The notes: a model not told the origin generated them from the letters alone. Counted from the first letter of the stretch, positions 1-8,522 are shown. The stretch is DNA of 64,000 nt from Kitasatospora sp. GAS204B (GCF_029892155.1 NZ_JARZAG010000021.1:1-64000); one strand, 5' to 3'. A program made the numbers and translations.

Positions 1-461
1 GGAGTAGTTGGGACGCCACCTTCGGTGGCCCGGCCGGCGGCACGCCCGTGGTCGGCCATGAGGCGGACGGCCGGATGGCTGTCTTCGTCCTGGGGTCCAA
101 CGGCAACTCCGTCGCGGTCCGTGAGCAGGTCGCGCCGTCGGCCGGCTGGGGTGCCTGGAACGGCTCCTTCGGCGGTCCGGCTGGTGGTCTGACGGTCAGT
201 CAGAACGCTGATGGCCGACTGGAGGTGTTCGCTCTTGCCCCTGGTGGCGCGAACATCTCGCACATCTGGCAGACCGCGCCGAATGGTGGTTGGAGTAGTT
301 GGGACGCCACCTTCGGTGGCCCGGCCGGCGGCACGCCCGTGGTCGGCCATGAGGCGGACGGCCGGATGGCTGTCTTCGTCCTGGGGCCCAACGGCAACTC
401 GATCGCGGTCCGTGAGCAGGTCGCGCCGTCGGCCGGCTGGGGTGCCTGGAACGGCTCGTTC
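1..461 (+). repeat. 291-bp tandem coding repeat (PLL units)
   Basis: Bases 1-170 recur almost unchanged at 292-461, with only a few substitutions. The second half of each unit (171-291 versus 462-582) has diverged mainly at silent positions. This patchy identity suggests recent duplication or gene conversion inside the lectin-repeat gene. Confidence 0.8.
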
Positions 462-638
462 GGCACCGCGGCCGCGACCGTGAACGTCAGCCACAACGCC
501 GACGGGCGCATGGAGGTGTTCGCCCTCGCTCCCGGTGGCGCGAACATCTCGCACATCTGGCAGACCGCGCCGAACGGCGGTTGGAGCGCCTGGAACGGCG
601 ACGGCACTTTCGGCGGCCCGGCATGGGTCGGCCCGTGA
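3..638 (+). CDS. PLL-type lectin repeat protein, 5'-truncated by window edge
   Basis: The frame is open from the first bases of the window to the stop at 636-638, so only the C-terminal ~211 residues are present; the internal GTG at 48 is probably not the real start. The protein is made of ~48-residue repeats with the pattern 'DGRLEVFAL...HIWQTAPNGGWSSW', typical of PLL/tectonin-like (DUF346-type) beta-propellers. In that family such repeats bind carbohydrate, usually in secreted proteins. Two successive 97-residue (291 bp) units, from 1 and 292, are nearly identical over their first ~170 bp. The downstream gene carries the same kind of repeat and is probably a paralogue. The N-terminal domain and any signal peptide lie outside the window. 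Confidence 0.75.
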   Translation, partial: SSWDATFGGPAGGTPVVGHEADGRMAVFVLGSNGNSVAVREQVAPSAGWGAWNGSFGGPAGGLTVSQNADGRLEVFALAPGGANISHIWQTAPNGGWSSWDATFGGPAGGTPVVGHEADGRMAVFVLGPNGNSIAVREQVAPSAGWGAWNGSFGTAAATVNVSHNADGRMEVFALAPGGANISHIWQTAPNGGWSAWNGDGTFGGPAWVGP

Positions 639-670
639 CCCATCATTCGAAAGGAGCAGTTGAGACCGAG

Positions 671-2227
671 ATGCCATCGTCCAAGCTGTCAACGTCGAGG
701 AACTCAGCGGCCCGCGCGCTGCTGCTCGCCCTCACCCTCCTCCTCGCCCTGGCCGGCACCGGACTCGCGTCCGCCGGCACCGCGTCCGCCGACTCGGCCC
801 TCGGCGGCCCGATCACCCGCAGCGAGATCATCGCCCGAGCCCAGTACTGGGTCGACAACCAGCCGGGCCCCTACGACCAGGGCTCCTACTCACCCGGCCC
901 CGGCGGCGACTTCAACTACCGCCGCGACTGCTCGGGCTACGTGGCGATGGCCTGGCACCTCAACGCCAACGCCTGGACCGGCTCGCTGTCGGACTCGTAC
1001 TCGTACGCCATCGACCGGAGCGCCCTGCGCCCCGGCGATATCATGGACGACTACAGCGACCACGTCTTCCTCTTCGACCAGTGGCTCGACGCCAACGGCG
1101 GCTTCTCCTACTACACCTTCGGCTCGACACCGGTGCAGCACCTGACCGCCAACATCAACGACGCCTCCCTCGACGGCCACCCCAACAGCGCCTACAGCGC
1201 CCGCCGTTACAACAACGTCCTCGAGGACAGCGCCGTCAAGCCGCACCCGTACTCCGCCGGCCGGGTGGTCTCCGGCCGCGACGCGGACGGCCGGCTGGAG
1301 ACCTTCGCCGCGGGCCCGGACGGCATCTGGCACGCCTGGCAGACGGCGGTCAACGGCAGCTGGTCGGACTGGGTCGACACCGGCGGCCCGGCCAACGCCC
1401 AGCTGGCGATCGCCCCGAACCAGGACGGTCGGCTGGAGGTGTTCGCGGTGAACGGCACCGAACTCGACCACAGTTGGCAGACCGCCCCGAACGCCGGCTG
1501 GTCGGCCTGGGCCAACCTCGGCGGCGGCGGATACCGCGTAGCGGCCGGCAGCAACGCCGACGGCCGGATCGAGCTGTTCGCCTCCAGCGACGCCGGCGTC
1601 TTCCACACCTGGCAGACCGCACCCAACAGCGCCTTCGCCGCCTGGGCCGGCGTCGGCGGCCCCGCCGACTCGCGGCTGCAGATGGAGAACGCCCCCGACG
1701 GCCGCCTGGAGGTGTTCGCCCTGTCGGACACCACCTTCGGCCACCTCTACCAGACCGCGGTCAACGGCGGTTGGTCGTCCTGGGAGAACTTCGGCGGTGG
1801 CGGCTACGACCTGACGGTCAATCACAACTCCGACGGCCGCCTCGAAGTGTTCGCCTCCAACAGCACCGGCGTCTTCCACAAGTGGCAGACCACCCCCACC
1901 ACCTGGTCCGACTGGACCGCCACCACCGCCGGAGCCACCAACTCCGAGCTCTCCTCCGCCCGTTCGGTCGACGGCCGGATCGAGGTCTTCGCCATCAACG
2001 GCACCACCGCCACCCACCTCTACCAGACAGCCGTCAACGGCGACTGGTCAGCCTGGGAAACCTTCGGCACCGGCGGCACCCAGATCACGGCCGCCGACAA
2101 CCAGGACGGCCGGATCGAGGTCTTCGCCACCAGCAGCGCCGGCGTCTACCACAAGTGGCAGACCGGCTTCAGCACTTGGTCCGACTGGGCCTGGCTGAAC
2201 TCCACCGCCGGCCCGTCGCTCGCCTGA
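671..2227 (+). CDS. Secreted NlpC/P60-like protein with C-terminal PLL-type lectin propeller
   Basis: The protein has 518 residues from the ATG at 671; an SD-like aaggag lies at 651-656 and the codons upstream do not look coding. Residues 1-40 form a signal peptide: Arg15, a Leu/Ala core, and a probable cut after Ala-Ser-Ala. Residues ~45-190 resemble an NlpC/P60-type amidase fold, with Cys87 in 'RDCSGYVAMAW', an 'LRPGDIM' turn and His131 in 'DHVFLF', the expected Cys-His pair. From ~195 to the end there are about seven ~48-residue 'DGRLEVFA...WQTA...W' repeats, enough for a PLL-type beta-propeller. A secreted, glycan-anchored peptidoglycan or peptide hydrolase is the simplest reading. The catalytic assignment is inferred from motifs only. 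The gene follows the truncated paralogue by 32 bp. Confidence 0.75.
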   Translation: MPSSKLSTSRNSAARALLLALTLLLALAGTGLASAGTASADSALGGPITRSEIIARAQYWVDNQPGPYDQGSYSPGPGGDFNYRRDCSGYVAMAWHLNANAWTGSLSDSYSYAIDRSALRPGDIMDDYSDHVFLFDQWLDANGGFSYYTFGSTPVQHLTANINDASLDGHPNSAYSARRYNNVLEDSAVKPHPYSAGRVVSGRDADGRLETFAAGPDGIWHAWQTAVNGSWSDWVDTGGPANAQLAIAPNQDGRLEVFAVNGTELDHSWQTAPNAGWSAWANLGGGGYRVAAGSNADGRIELFASSDAGVFHTWQTAPNSAFAAWAGVGGPADSRLQMENAPDGRLEVFALSDTTFGHLYQTAVNGGWSSWENFGGGGYDLTVNHNSDGRLEVFASNSTGVFHKWQTTPTTWSDWTATTAGATNSELSSARSVDGRIEVFAINGTTATHLYQTAVNGDWSAWETFGTGGTQITAADNQDGRIEVFATSSAGVYHKWQTGFSTWSDWAWLNSTAGPSLA

Positions 2228-2235
2228 CGCTCAGC

Positions 2236-2302
2236 CCGCGCCGCAGGCGGCCTCGTGACCTCGCACCCCGGTGCCGAGGCTGCGGGGCCGCCTGCGGCGC
2301 GG
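2236..2302 (+). terminator. Long hairpin terminator after the lectin gene
   Basis: Perfect 17-bp arms at 2236-2252 and 2286-2302 enclose a 33-nt loop that can itself form a smaller stem. It sits 8 bp after the stop codon, has no U-tract, and is typical of actinomycete factor-independent terminators. Confidence 0.75.
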
Positions 2303-2419
2303 CTTCGGCGTCCTGTTGATCAGCTGAACATCGCTGCTCACCGATTCGGCTGAGCCCCTGTGGGATCTTGCTCATCGCACTATGATCATTACGCTGTGTG
2401 TCGATCGTGGGGGGTGTCG

Positions 2420-4552
2420 ATGGCTGCAGGTGGATCAGCTTGGCGTCGGGCGCAGGACGCTCGACAGCGGGAGGCGAAGCTGCGTGAGCAGATGCAGGCT
2501 GCGCGATCGGAGGCGCGCCGCTGGCAAGCGGCAAGCGAGGGTGAGCGACTGGTGGCGGCCAGGCTGCTGTTCCTCACCGAGCAGGGTTGGCGGCTGCTGG
2601 TAGACCGCCGCTGGCCGGGCACGGCCTCGGCGAACGTGGACATGCTGCTGGTCGGGCCGAGCGGCGTATACGTCGTGGACGTCAAGAACTGGCGATCCGA
2701 ACCCGAGGTGGCGGGCGACCAGTTGCGTGCCGGTGGTCAGAACCGGGACGACGAGCTTGCGAAGTTGACGGCGGTGACGCGGTTGGCGGAGCGTGTGGTT
2801 GGTGAGCTCGGCCTGTCGCCGGTAGCGGTCCGTCCGCTCATGGTCTTCGCGGGCCACCGGCTGAACCGGCGTCTGGGAGCCGTGCAGCTCCTGGGCGAGC
2901 AGGAAGCGGCCCCGGCCTTGCTGAGTGAGCCAACCCGCCTGAAGGCGGCCGCTGTTCGAGCCATCGGGGATCACCTTGAGCGGGCCTTTCCGGCGTACGA
3001 AACCGTGGTCGTCCCGGCGACACCGATGCCCGCGGAGCCCGGCCAGGCCAGTGTGGCGGCCGGCGCCGATGCTCTCTTCGACGTTGAGGACATCCGGGAG
3101 GCGGAGCTCGCCGCCGCACGGCAGGCCCCCATCGAGCAGTGGATGACCTTCCTGCATCCGGACCAAGTCGCCCTGGTACGACGCAACTGGGCCGGCCCTG
3201 CCCGTATCAGTGGCCCTGCGGGCACCGGCAAGACCGTCGTGGGACTCCACCGTGCCGCGCACCTCGCCCGACGCACAGCCGGCCGCATCCTCTACGTCAC
3301 CTACGCCAACAATCTCCCGCGCGTCCAACGCACCTTCCTGCAGACCATGGCCCCCGCCATCAGCGACCGGGTCGAGTTCAGCAGCCTCCACTCCTGGACC
3401 CAGAGCTACCTGCGCGAGCACGGTATGCCGTCTCATCTGCACGGCGACCGCGCGCGTTCGGCCTTCAGCCTCGCCTGGCTGCGCGCCGGCCGTGATGGTG
3501 TGCTCGCCACGATCGACGCCACCTCCCACTACTGGCGCGAGGAGATCGACTACGTCATCAAAGGCCGGGGCATCACCACCTTCGAGCAGTACGCGGTCCT
3601 GCCGCGCCGCCGCCGGCGCGTGACCCTGCGCCGCAACCACCGCGAAGCTGTCTGGGCCCTGTACGAGGAGTACGAACGCCTGCGCACGCAACGCGGTGTC
3701 CACGACTTCAACGACATCCTCACTCTTGCCCTCGGCCATCTGCGCACCACGCAGGCCGCACCCCCGTACGCCGCGGTGATCACTGACGAGATCCAGGACC
3801 TCACCCTCACCGGGCTGCGACTGCTTCACGCTCTCGCCGGCGACGTCCCCAACGGCCTGCTTCTGATCGGCGACGGCCAACAGGCGGTCTATCCGGGAGG
3901 CTTCCGTGTCAGTGAGGCCGGCATCGATATCCGCGGCGATCGGGGGCAGGTACTGCGCACCAACTACCGCAACGCGAAGGAGATCCTGGAAGCGGCGCTC
4001 GCCGTCGTCCAGGGCGACGACTTCGAGGACCTGGACGGACAGCGAAGTCCCGGGCGGCGCGACATCGACCCGTCGTATCGTGCGGGTCAGGTCATTCGGA
4101 GCGAGAGCCGAACGCTGGCGGAGCACGACCAGGCCCTACTGACCGCACTGCGCACTCACGGCCACGCGACTCCTGACGACCACGCCGAGGCGGCTGACAC
4201 GACAGGTTGGGGTGACTGCGCCTTGCTGTGCTCGTCCTGGCAGCACCTGCACCACTACCAGCGGCTTCTCATCACGGCGGGAATCCCGGTCATCTCGCTC
4301 GACCAGTACGAGGGTCGGCCGGTCCACGCGGTGAAGCTCGGCACCTACCGCCGTTCCAAGGGCCTGGAGTTCAAACAGGTCTACCTGCCGCAGTACGACG
4401 ACTTCCTGCAGACGACGGACGCTGAGAGGGAACTCGCCGAGGAGCACGCGGAGCTGGCACGCAGCCAACTCTTCGTCGCCATGACTCGAGCCCGTGATCG
4501 CCTCTGGCTGGGGGCAGTGAACGCGTCGGGCACTGAAATTTCCACAAGCTGA
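2420..4552 (+). CDS. NERD-domain superfamily I (UvrD/Rep-like) helicase
   Basis: The protein has 710 residues. The ATG at 2420 is chosen because a G-rich SD (2409-2414) precedes it; an in-frame ATG at 2360 lacks one. Residues ~15-45 are a charged helix. Residues ~45-150 match a NERD nuclease-related domain, with 'NVDMLLVGPSGVYVVDVKNW' including the D...D-x-K pattern. A P-loop 'GPAGTGKT' lies at ~265-272, 'DEIQD' (motif II) at ~456, and 'TRARDRLWLG' (motif VI region) near 690. NERD-SF1 fusions are thought to act in DNA processing and some occur in defence loci. The gene stands alone between two terminators, so its pathway is not shown. Confidence 0.8.
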   Translation: MAAGGSAWRRAQDARQREAKLREQMQAARSEARRWQAASEGERLVAARLLFLTEQGWRLLVDRRWPGTASANVDMLLVGPSGVYVVDVKNWRSEPEVAGDQLRAGGQNRDDELAKLTAVTRLAERVVGELGLSPVAVRPLMVFAGHRLNRRLGAVQLLGEQEAAPALLSEPTRLKAAAVRAIGDHLERAFPAYETVVVPATPMPAEPGQASVAAGADALFDVEDIREAELAAARQAPIEQWMTFLHPDQVALVRRNWAGPARISGPAGTGKTVVGLHRAAHLARRTAGRILYVTYANNLPRVQRTFLQTMAPAISDRVEFSSLHSWTQSYLREHGMPSHLHGDRARSAFSLAWLRAGRDGVLATIDATSHYWREEIDYVIKGRGITTFEQYAVLPRRRRRVTLRRNHREAVWALYEEYERLRTQRGVHDFNDILTLALGHLRTTQAAPPYAAVITDEIQDLTLTGLRLLHALAGDVPNGLLLIGDGQQAVYPGGFRVSEAGIDIRGDRGQVLRTNYRNAKEILEAALAVVQGDDFEDLDGQRSPGRRDIDPSYRAGQVIRSESRTLAEHDQALLTALRTHGHATPDDHAEAADTTGWGDCALLCSSWQHLHHYQRLLITAGIPVISLDQYEGRPVHAVKLGTYRRSKGLEFKQVYLPQYDDFLQTTDAERELAEEHAELARSQLFVAMTRARDRLWLGAVNASGTEISTS

Positions 4553-4726
4553 TGGCGAAGGGCGCGGCCGGACGGGCGCCTGCGGACTCTCGGACCTGGC
4601 GCGCATCCAGATCTGCCATCACTTCGAACGGGACGCGGTCGCGCTGGTGCGCTCGTCGCCGCACCGGAACAGGACCGCTCTGACCGTCGCGAGGGCGGTC
4701 AACATCTGACGCCCTGCCCGAACGAC

Positions 4727-4771
4727 GACGTCGGCTCCCAAGACCACAACCGGGTCTTGGGAGCCGACGTC
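4727..4771. terminator. 19-bp perfect hairpin, probable bidirectional terminator
   Basis: Arms 4727-4745 and 4753-4771 pair perfectly around a 7-nt loop. It lies in the 287-bp gap between the convergent helicase and RHIM-like genes, so it could end both transcripts. Nothing else convincing was seen in 4553-4839. Confidence 0.85.
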
Positions 4772-4839
4772 ACGCGAGCGCCCGGAATCAGCCAACAGCA
4801 TCCAGGGGCCGGGCGCCCGTCGCATTTCCTGACGCTACG

Positions 4840-5244
4840 TCAGCCTCTGCCGTCTGTCTGGTTGTAGACGCGGTCGATCTTCCCGGCTTGGATCGTCATG
4901 CCGTGGATGCCGCCGTTGATCGTGTTGTTGTACACCGTGCCGCTCTCGATCCGCACCAACTTCGCCTGGCCTTCCCAGGCGGTCAGCTCACCGGCGAACT
5001 CCGGGTCCATCGCCGCCCGCATCCCCAGCGCCATGCTCAGCTGCTGGGCCAGCGCCGGATCGGCGGGCGCCTGCTCGAGCGCGACGAGCTCCGCCTCCCC
5101 GCTGCTCGCGGCTGGCAGGTGCGCGGGGCGCTGGAACGGGCGCCGCACCAGCTTCCAGGCCCCCTCCAGCGCCTGCTTGCCCGCCTCGCCGCCCGCCCCG
5201 CCCGCGAACGCCGCGAGCAGCATGCTCACCGAAACCGGATCCAC
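4840..5244 (-). CDS. Small protein with C-terminal RHIM-like amyloid-signalling motif
   Basis: The protein has 134 residues from a GTG at 5244 with SD gggagggg on the minus strand about 8 nt upstream. The N-terminus (residues ~1-35) is a small-residue hydrophobic helix followed by 'WKLVRRPF'; this resembles a family of short actinobacterial proteins that start 'MDPVS...'. The middle is an Ala-rich helix. The last ~35 residues contain 'TINGGIHGMTIQAGKI', which fits the Gly-x-(hydrophobic)-x-Gly-x-x-(Ile/Val)-Gln-Ala-Gly pattern of bacterial RHIM-like (BASS-type) amyloid signalling sequences, usually found on partners of NLR-like receptors. No receptor with the same motif was recognised nearby. 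The signalling role is an inference from the motif. Confidence 0.5.
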   Translation of the reverse strand: MDPVSVSMLLAAFAGGAGGEAGKQALEGAWKLVRRPFQRPAHLPAASSGEAELVALEQAPADPALAQQLSMALGMRAAMDPEFAGELTAWEGQAKLVRIESGTVYNNTINGGIHGMTIQAGKIDRVYNQTDGRG

Positions 5245-5353
5245 CGTGCACCCCTCCCTGTCGAGCTTCTGCCCCCAACCCTACGACCCCGAGCGGGTGA
5301 CTGACCATCAGCCAGCCCGCACCGGCCCGGCCCGTGCCCGCCCGGCGCCCCGG

Positions 5354-6289
5354 TCAGCGCCTGACAGCTGAGCCGGCCGACCCAGCCCCGCGCAGCAGCA
5401 GGGAGGCCGCGAGGCCGAGCAGGGCGATGCCGGCGCTGACCGTCCAGGCTGTCAGGTAGGCCTGGTGGCCGCCGCCCTGGGCGGTCAGGATCGCGGCGGT
5501 GGCCGCGGAGCCGACTGCGGTGGCGAGGCTGACGAGCAGTTCGAAGAGCCCCGCGCCGGCCGCCGTCTCCTCGGCCCGCACGCTGTCGACCACGAGGATG
5601 CGGGCGGCTCCGGAGATCAGTCCCATGCCGGCGCCGCAGAAGGCGAGCGTGACCGCGAGGTCGGCGGCTGCCGAGTGCCGCAGCAGCAGTCCTGCCGTGC
5701 CGAGGACGACGAGTGCCGCGCCCAGGACGGTGACCCTGCGGTAGCCGATGGCCCGCCCGAGCCTGCTGCTGCAGGCGCTGAGGAGGGTCATGCCGCAGAA
5801 GGCGGGCAGCAGGACCAGGCCGACCGAGGAGGACGGCAGCCCGAGCCCGTTGGAACCGGTGAGGTAGGTCGAGTAGGACACCTGCCCGCCGAGGACGATG
5901 TAGTGGACGCAGGCGCCGACCGCGAAGACCGGCAGCAGGCGCGGCCGCAGCAGTCGGCGCACATCGATCAGCGGCGTGGGGGTGCGTAGTTGGACCATCA
6001 CCCAGACGGCGAGGAGCAGCGCGCCCGCACCCAGGCAGCCGGCGGTGCCGGGCGATCCCCAGCCCCAGCTCGCGCCGTCGTGCAGGGCCAGCACGGCGAG
6101 GACCAGAGCCGTTGCCAGCAGCACGGCAGCAGGCCAGTCGACACGAGCCACCGGTGGTGTGCGCTCGGACCTGGCGCTGCGTCCCGTCCACAGCAGGCCG
6201 AGGCCCACGACTGTGCCGACGGCCGGCACCCACAGCACCGCGCTGATGCCGGCCGTCGGCAGCAGCAGGGATGAGCAGGCGCTGCCTGT
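5354..6289 (-). pseudogene. 5'-truncated DHA2-type MFS transporter remnant
   Basis: The frame is open from 6289 (stop at 6290-6292) to 5354, with a possible GTG at 6238. It holds only ~300 residues of a protein that normally has 450-500. The preserved part starts in the loop before membrane segment 7 ('RVDWPAAVLLATALVLAVLAL', 'PLIDVRRLLRPRLL') and runs through the usual C-terminal helices. The first six segments and the start region are missing. Directly at the broken end, on the opposite strand, is a TetR fragment that lacks its DNA-binding domain. A divergent exporter/repressor pair that lost the middle of the locus explains both. No good SD precedes the internal GTG, so a functional product is unlikely. 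Confidence 0.7.
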
Positions 6290-6717
6290 TCACCAAGGTC
6301 ACCACCGACCTGCTCCGGGAACTCGACGAGCGACTGCACCCGCTCGTCGAGGAGACCGAGGTCGGCTTCACCGGCAAGCCGTTGCTGGAGCTGTTCCGCC
6401 ACGCGGAGCAGGAGCGCGACCTGTACCGCGTCATCCTGCGCGGCGAGGGCGACGGCAAGGCGCTGCGCACCTTCAGTGACGGATCGGTGCGTCGAGTCGC
6501 GGCCGTGTTCAGCACCCGCGCCGACCACACCCGCGTCGAACCGCGTCTCCCCGCGGAACTGCTGGCCCGCGCCTGGGTCGGTGAGCACCTGTCGGTCCTG
6601 CACTGGTGGCTCGAACAGGACGCCCCGCCCATGCCGGCCGAGGAAGCCACCCGCATGCTGCTGGAACTCGCCATCCACGGCCGCTTCTGGGCCAGCGGCT
6701 TCACCGCCCCGGCCTGA
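6247..6717 (+). pseudogene. TetR-family regulator remnant lacking the HTH domain
   Basis: The frame is open from 6247 (stop at 6244-6246), with an ATG at 6271 giving 148 residues. The sequence is all-helical and looks like the ligand-binding C-terminal domain of a TetR/AcrR repressor ('DLLRELDERLHPLVEE', 'FRHAEQERDLYRVIL', 'MLLELAIHGRFWASG'). The usual ~50-residue N-terminal helix-turn-helix is absent, and no clear SD precedes the ATG. It abuts, head to head, the truncated MFS gene. Without a DNA-binding domain it cannot act as a normal repressor. It could only be functional as a stand-alone ligand-binding protein, which seems unlikely. Confidence 0.6.
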
Positions 6718-7239
6718 CGCCGCACCTGCGCTGATCGCACGCCTGTGCATGTCATGTGGTGCACGGGCGAGGGTTCGTGGGGGGACGCCCGCAGGGGCGT
6801 GGAGCCGCCGCCGTGCCGCTCGGCAGGGCGAGCGGATCTCCATGATTCCAGCCTTCTGTGACGCAAGTGCGAGCGAAAGGCGAATCCGACCGGTATCCGG
6901 ACAAAGCACCCTCAAAACCGGACAGAAGCCCGCAGGTCGGGTCCGCTCTGGCGCACCCGCGAGAATTGTCACTGATATTGCGTGAAGATCTCGTCGACCT
7001 CTGATGGCCATTGCCCGGTGCCGGCGGAACGCCTTGCCGCAACGTTCACCGAAACTCCGATGGGCCGGCTGGACGGGCCTCCTGCCGGCGTGGTTGGATT
7101 TCGCGTCAGCAACGGTCATTGCGGCGATTTCGGGTTTCCGAGATTCCATGCCACCGTGGCAGTCGGCCGGATCGGCTTTCCGTCCAGCCGGCCGACGACA
7201 ACTCAGAAACACTCAGTGCTATGAAGGGAACAGCGCATC
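6718..7239. other. 522-bp gene-free stretch upstream of the peptide-export cassette
   Basis: No frame here looks coding: the short open frames have atypical composition and no SD. The stretch is less GC-rich than its surroundings towards the right end. It must contain the promoter of the precursor gene, since an SD (gaaggga, ~7223-7229) lies just before the ATG at 7240. I could not pick a confident -35/-10 pair. Confidence 0.5.
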
Positions 7240-7479
7240 ATGCGTAACGACTTCGCCTCCCAGATCGAGACCCGCGAGATCTCCGACAGCGACCTGGACA
7301 ACGTTTCCGGTGGCATCGCCGCCGGCGTCTCCGCGCTGGGCGTCGGCGCCGGTGTCAATGTCGGTCTCGGCGACCTTCTCGGGACGGTCGAGTCCATCGT
7401 GCCCGTTTCGCAGGTCACCGGCCTGGTCTCGAACGTCACTGGCCTGGCCGGCGTGAACACCATGGGCCTCGGTCTCTGA
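7240..7479 (+). CDS. Double-glycine leader peptide, bacteriocin/RiPP-like precursor
   Basis: The gene encodes 79 residues. The N-terminal 25 form a classic export leader, 'EISDSDLDNVSGG' with Gly24-Gly25 as the C39 cleavage site. The predicted 54-residue released peptide (Ile26-Leu79) is rich in Val, Gly, Leu, Ala, Ser and Thr. It has one Asp and one Glu, and no Cys, Lys, Arg, His or aromatic residue, so it should be hydrophobic and slightly acidic. 'VTGL' occurs twice. SD gaaggga lies ~11 nt upstream of the ATG. The next three genes encode a complete export machine, and no lanthionine, cyclodehydratase or radical-SAM maturase lies beside it. The released product may be unmodified. Antimicrobial, signalling or surface-active roles are all possible. 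Confidence 0.75.
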   Translation: MRNDFASQIETREISDSDLDNVSGGIAAGVSALGVGAGVNVGLGDLLGTVESIVPVSQVTGLVSNVTGLAGVNTMGLGL

Positions 7480-7491
7480 CCCAGGCGCCTG

Positions 7492-7530
7492 CCGTGGACC
7501 CCGGCTGCCCCCCGATTCCGGGGTCCACGG
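7492..7530 (+). terminator. Hairpin attenuator between precursor and export genes
   Basis: Perfect 13-bp arms (7492-7504 and 7518-7530) enclose a 13-nt loop, starting 13 bp after the precursor stop. In peptide operons such a partial terminator keeps precursor mRNA more abundant than transporter mRNA. Confidence 0.75.
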
Positions 7531-7550
7531 ACCTCACCGCCACCTCAACG

Positions 7551-7640
7551 CGGTAGCTGAATGCCGCAGATCAATTCGGTAGCTGAACGCGTCAGCGGCA
7601 GTCGAATGCCGCAGGAGAATGCTGCGGTCGAATGCCTCAG
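7551..7640 (+). repeat. Four imperfect 19-nt direct repeats before the HlyD gene
   Basis: Copies start at 7551, 7577, 7596 and 7622; the first reads cggtagctgaatgccgcag. Start-to-start spacing is 26, 19 and 26 bp. They lie in the untranslated gap between the attenuator and the HlyD start (7680). A protein- or RNA-binding array is possible. Confidence 0.6.
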
Positions 7641-7679
7641 GCGAAAGCGCCGGACGAACGTCGTTGAAGGATCAGTTCC

Positions 7680-8522
7680 GTGCAGTTCCGCCAGCAGGCG
7701 CTTTCCAAGCTGCAATCGCGCGAAGAGCTCGACATACCGGTGCGCTTCGCCCGGCCGCAGGGTTGGCTCGTATTGGCCGTGACGGCGGTCGTCATGGCAG
7801 CCGCCTGTTCCTGGGCGGTGCTCGGGACGGTGTCGTCAAAGCTGAGCGCACCCGGAATCCTGACCCATGCGGAGGGCAGCTACGTCCTGCAGAGTCCGGT
7901 GGCCGGTCAGGTCACCGCGGTATTCGCCAACGAGGGCGACACGCTGCCCGTCGGCGCGCAGCTGTTCAGCGTTCACACGGGCCAGGGAACGGGCCAGGGG
8001 ACGGGTCAGGGCACGGGGCAGGCGGACACGACCGTGCGCATGGTGGCGGCGGGTCGGGTGACCGCGCTGTCAGCCAAGATCGGTGCGGTGGTCGCCACCG
8101 GCGCGGATCTGGCGACCGTCGAGCGGATCGACCATGCTGACGACCCGATCGTGGCGCTGCTGTACGTGCCGGGCGGCAGTGCATCGACGGTGCCGGTGGG
8201 CGCGGCGGTGGACCTGAGCGTCCAGTCGGCGCCGGCACAGCAGTTCGGGGTGCTGCGAGGCCACGTCAAGGCGGTCGGCCGGGTCCCCCAGACGCAGCAG
8301 CAGATCACCGGCTTCCTCGGGGACGGCCAGTTGGGCGAGCAGTTTTCGGCTCAGGGCCAACCCGTGGTGGTCCTGGTCGAGTTGGACCGGTCGGCCGGCA
8401 CGAGGTCCGGCTACGCGTGGTCGTCGGCGAGCGGTCCGCCGGATCCGATCGAATCCATGACCTTGGTCAGTGGTGCCGTGCACCTGGCCGCGCAGCATCC
8501 GATCGATTGGCTCTTTCCTTGA
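7680..8522 (+). CDS. HlyD-family adaptor of NHLM-type peptide export
   Basis: The protein has 280 residues from a GTG at 7680 with SD gaagga at ~7665-7670. One membrane segment lies near residues 28-48. It is followed by a biotinyl-lipoyl-like region ('GSYVLQSPVAGQVTAVFANEGDTLPVGAQLFSV', shared between residues ~61 and 98, beta-strand rich) and a beta-barrel-like C-terminal part. This is the layout of membrane-fusion adaptors that hold ABC peptide exporters, although it is shorter than typical HlyD proteins. An unusual (Gly-Thr-Gly-Gln) tetrapeptide repeat, encoded by ~12-bp DNA repeats at 7979-8022, interrupts the lipoyl region. The stop codon overlaps the next gene. Confidence 0.75.
   Translation: MQFRQQALSKLQSREELDIPVRFARPQGWLVLAVTAVVMAAACSWAVLGTVSSKLSAPGILTHAEGSYVLQSPVAGQVTAVFANEGDTLPVGAQLFSVHTGQGTGQGTGQGTGQADTTVRMVAAGRVTALSAKIGAVVATGADLATVERIDHADDPIVALLYVPGGSASTVPVGAAVDLSVQSAPAQQFGVLRGHVKAVGRVPQTQQQITGFLGDGQLGEQFSAQGQPVVVLVELDRSAGTRSGYAWSSASGPPDPIESMTLVSGAVHLAAQHPIDWLFP

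Noticed and set aside
4371..4825. Minus-strand frames between the helicase and the RHIM-like gene
   Set aside because: They run through the hairpin and the helicase gene, with no SD or domain.
6982..7224. 80-codon plus-strand frame before the precursor
   Set aside because: No SD, atypical composition and no similarity to a precursor; it overlaps the expected promoter region.
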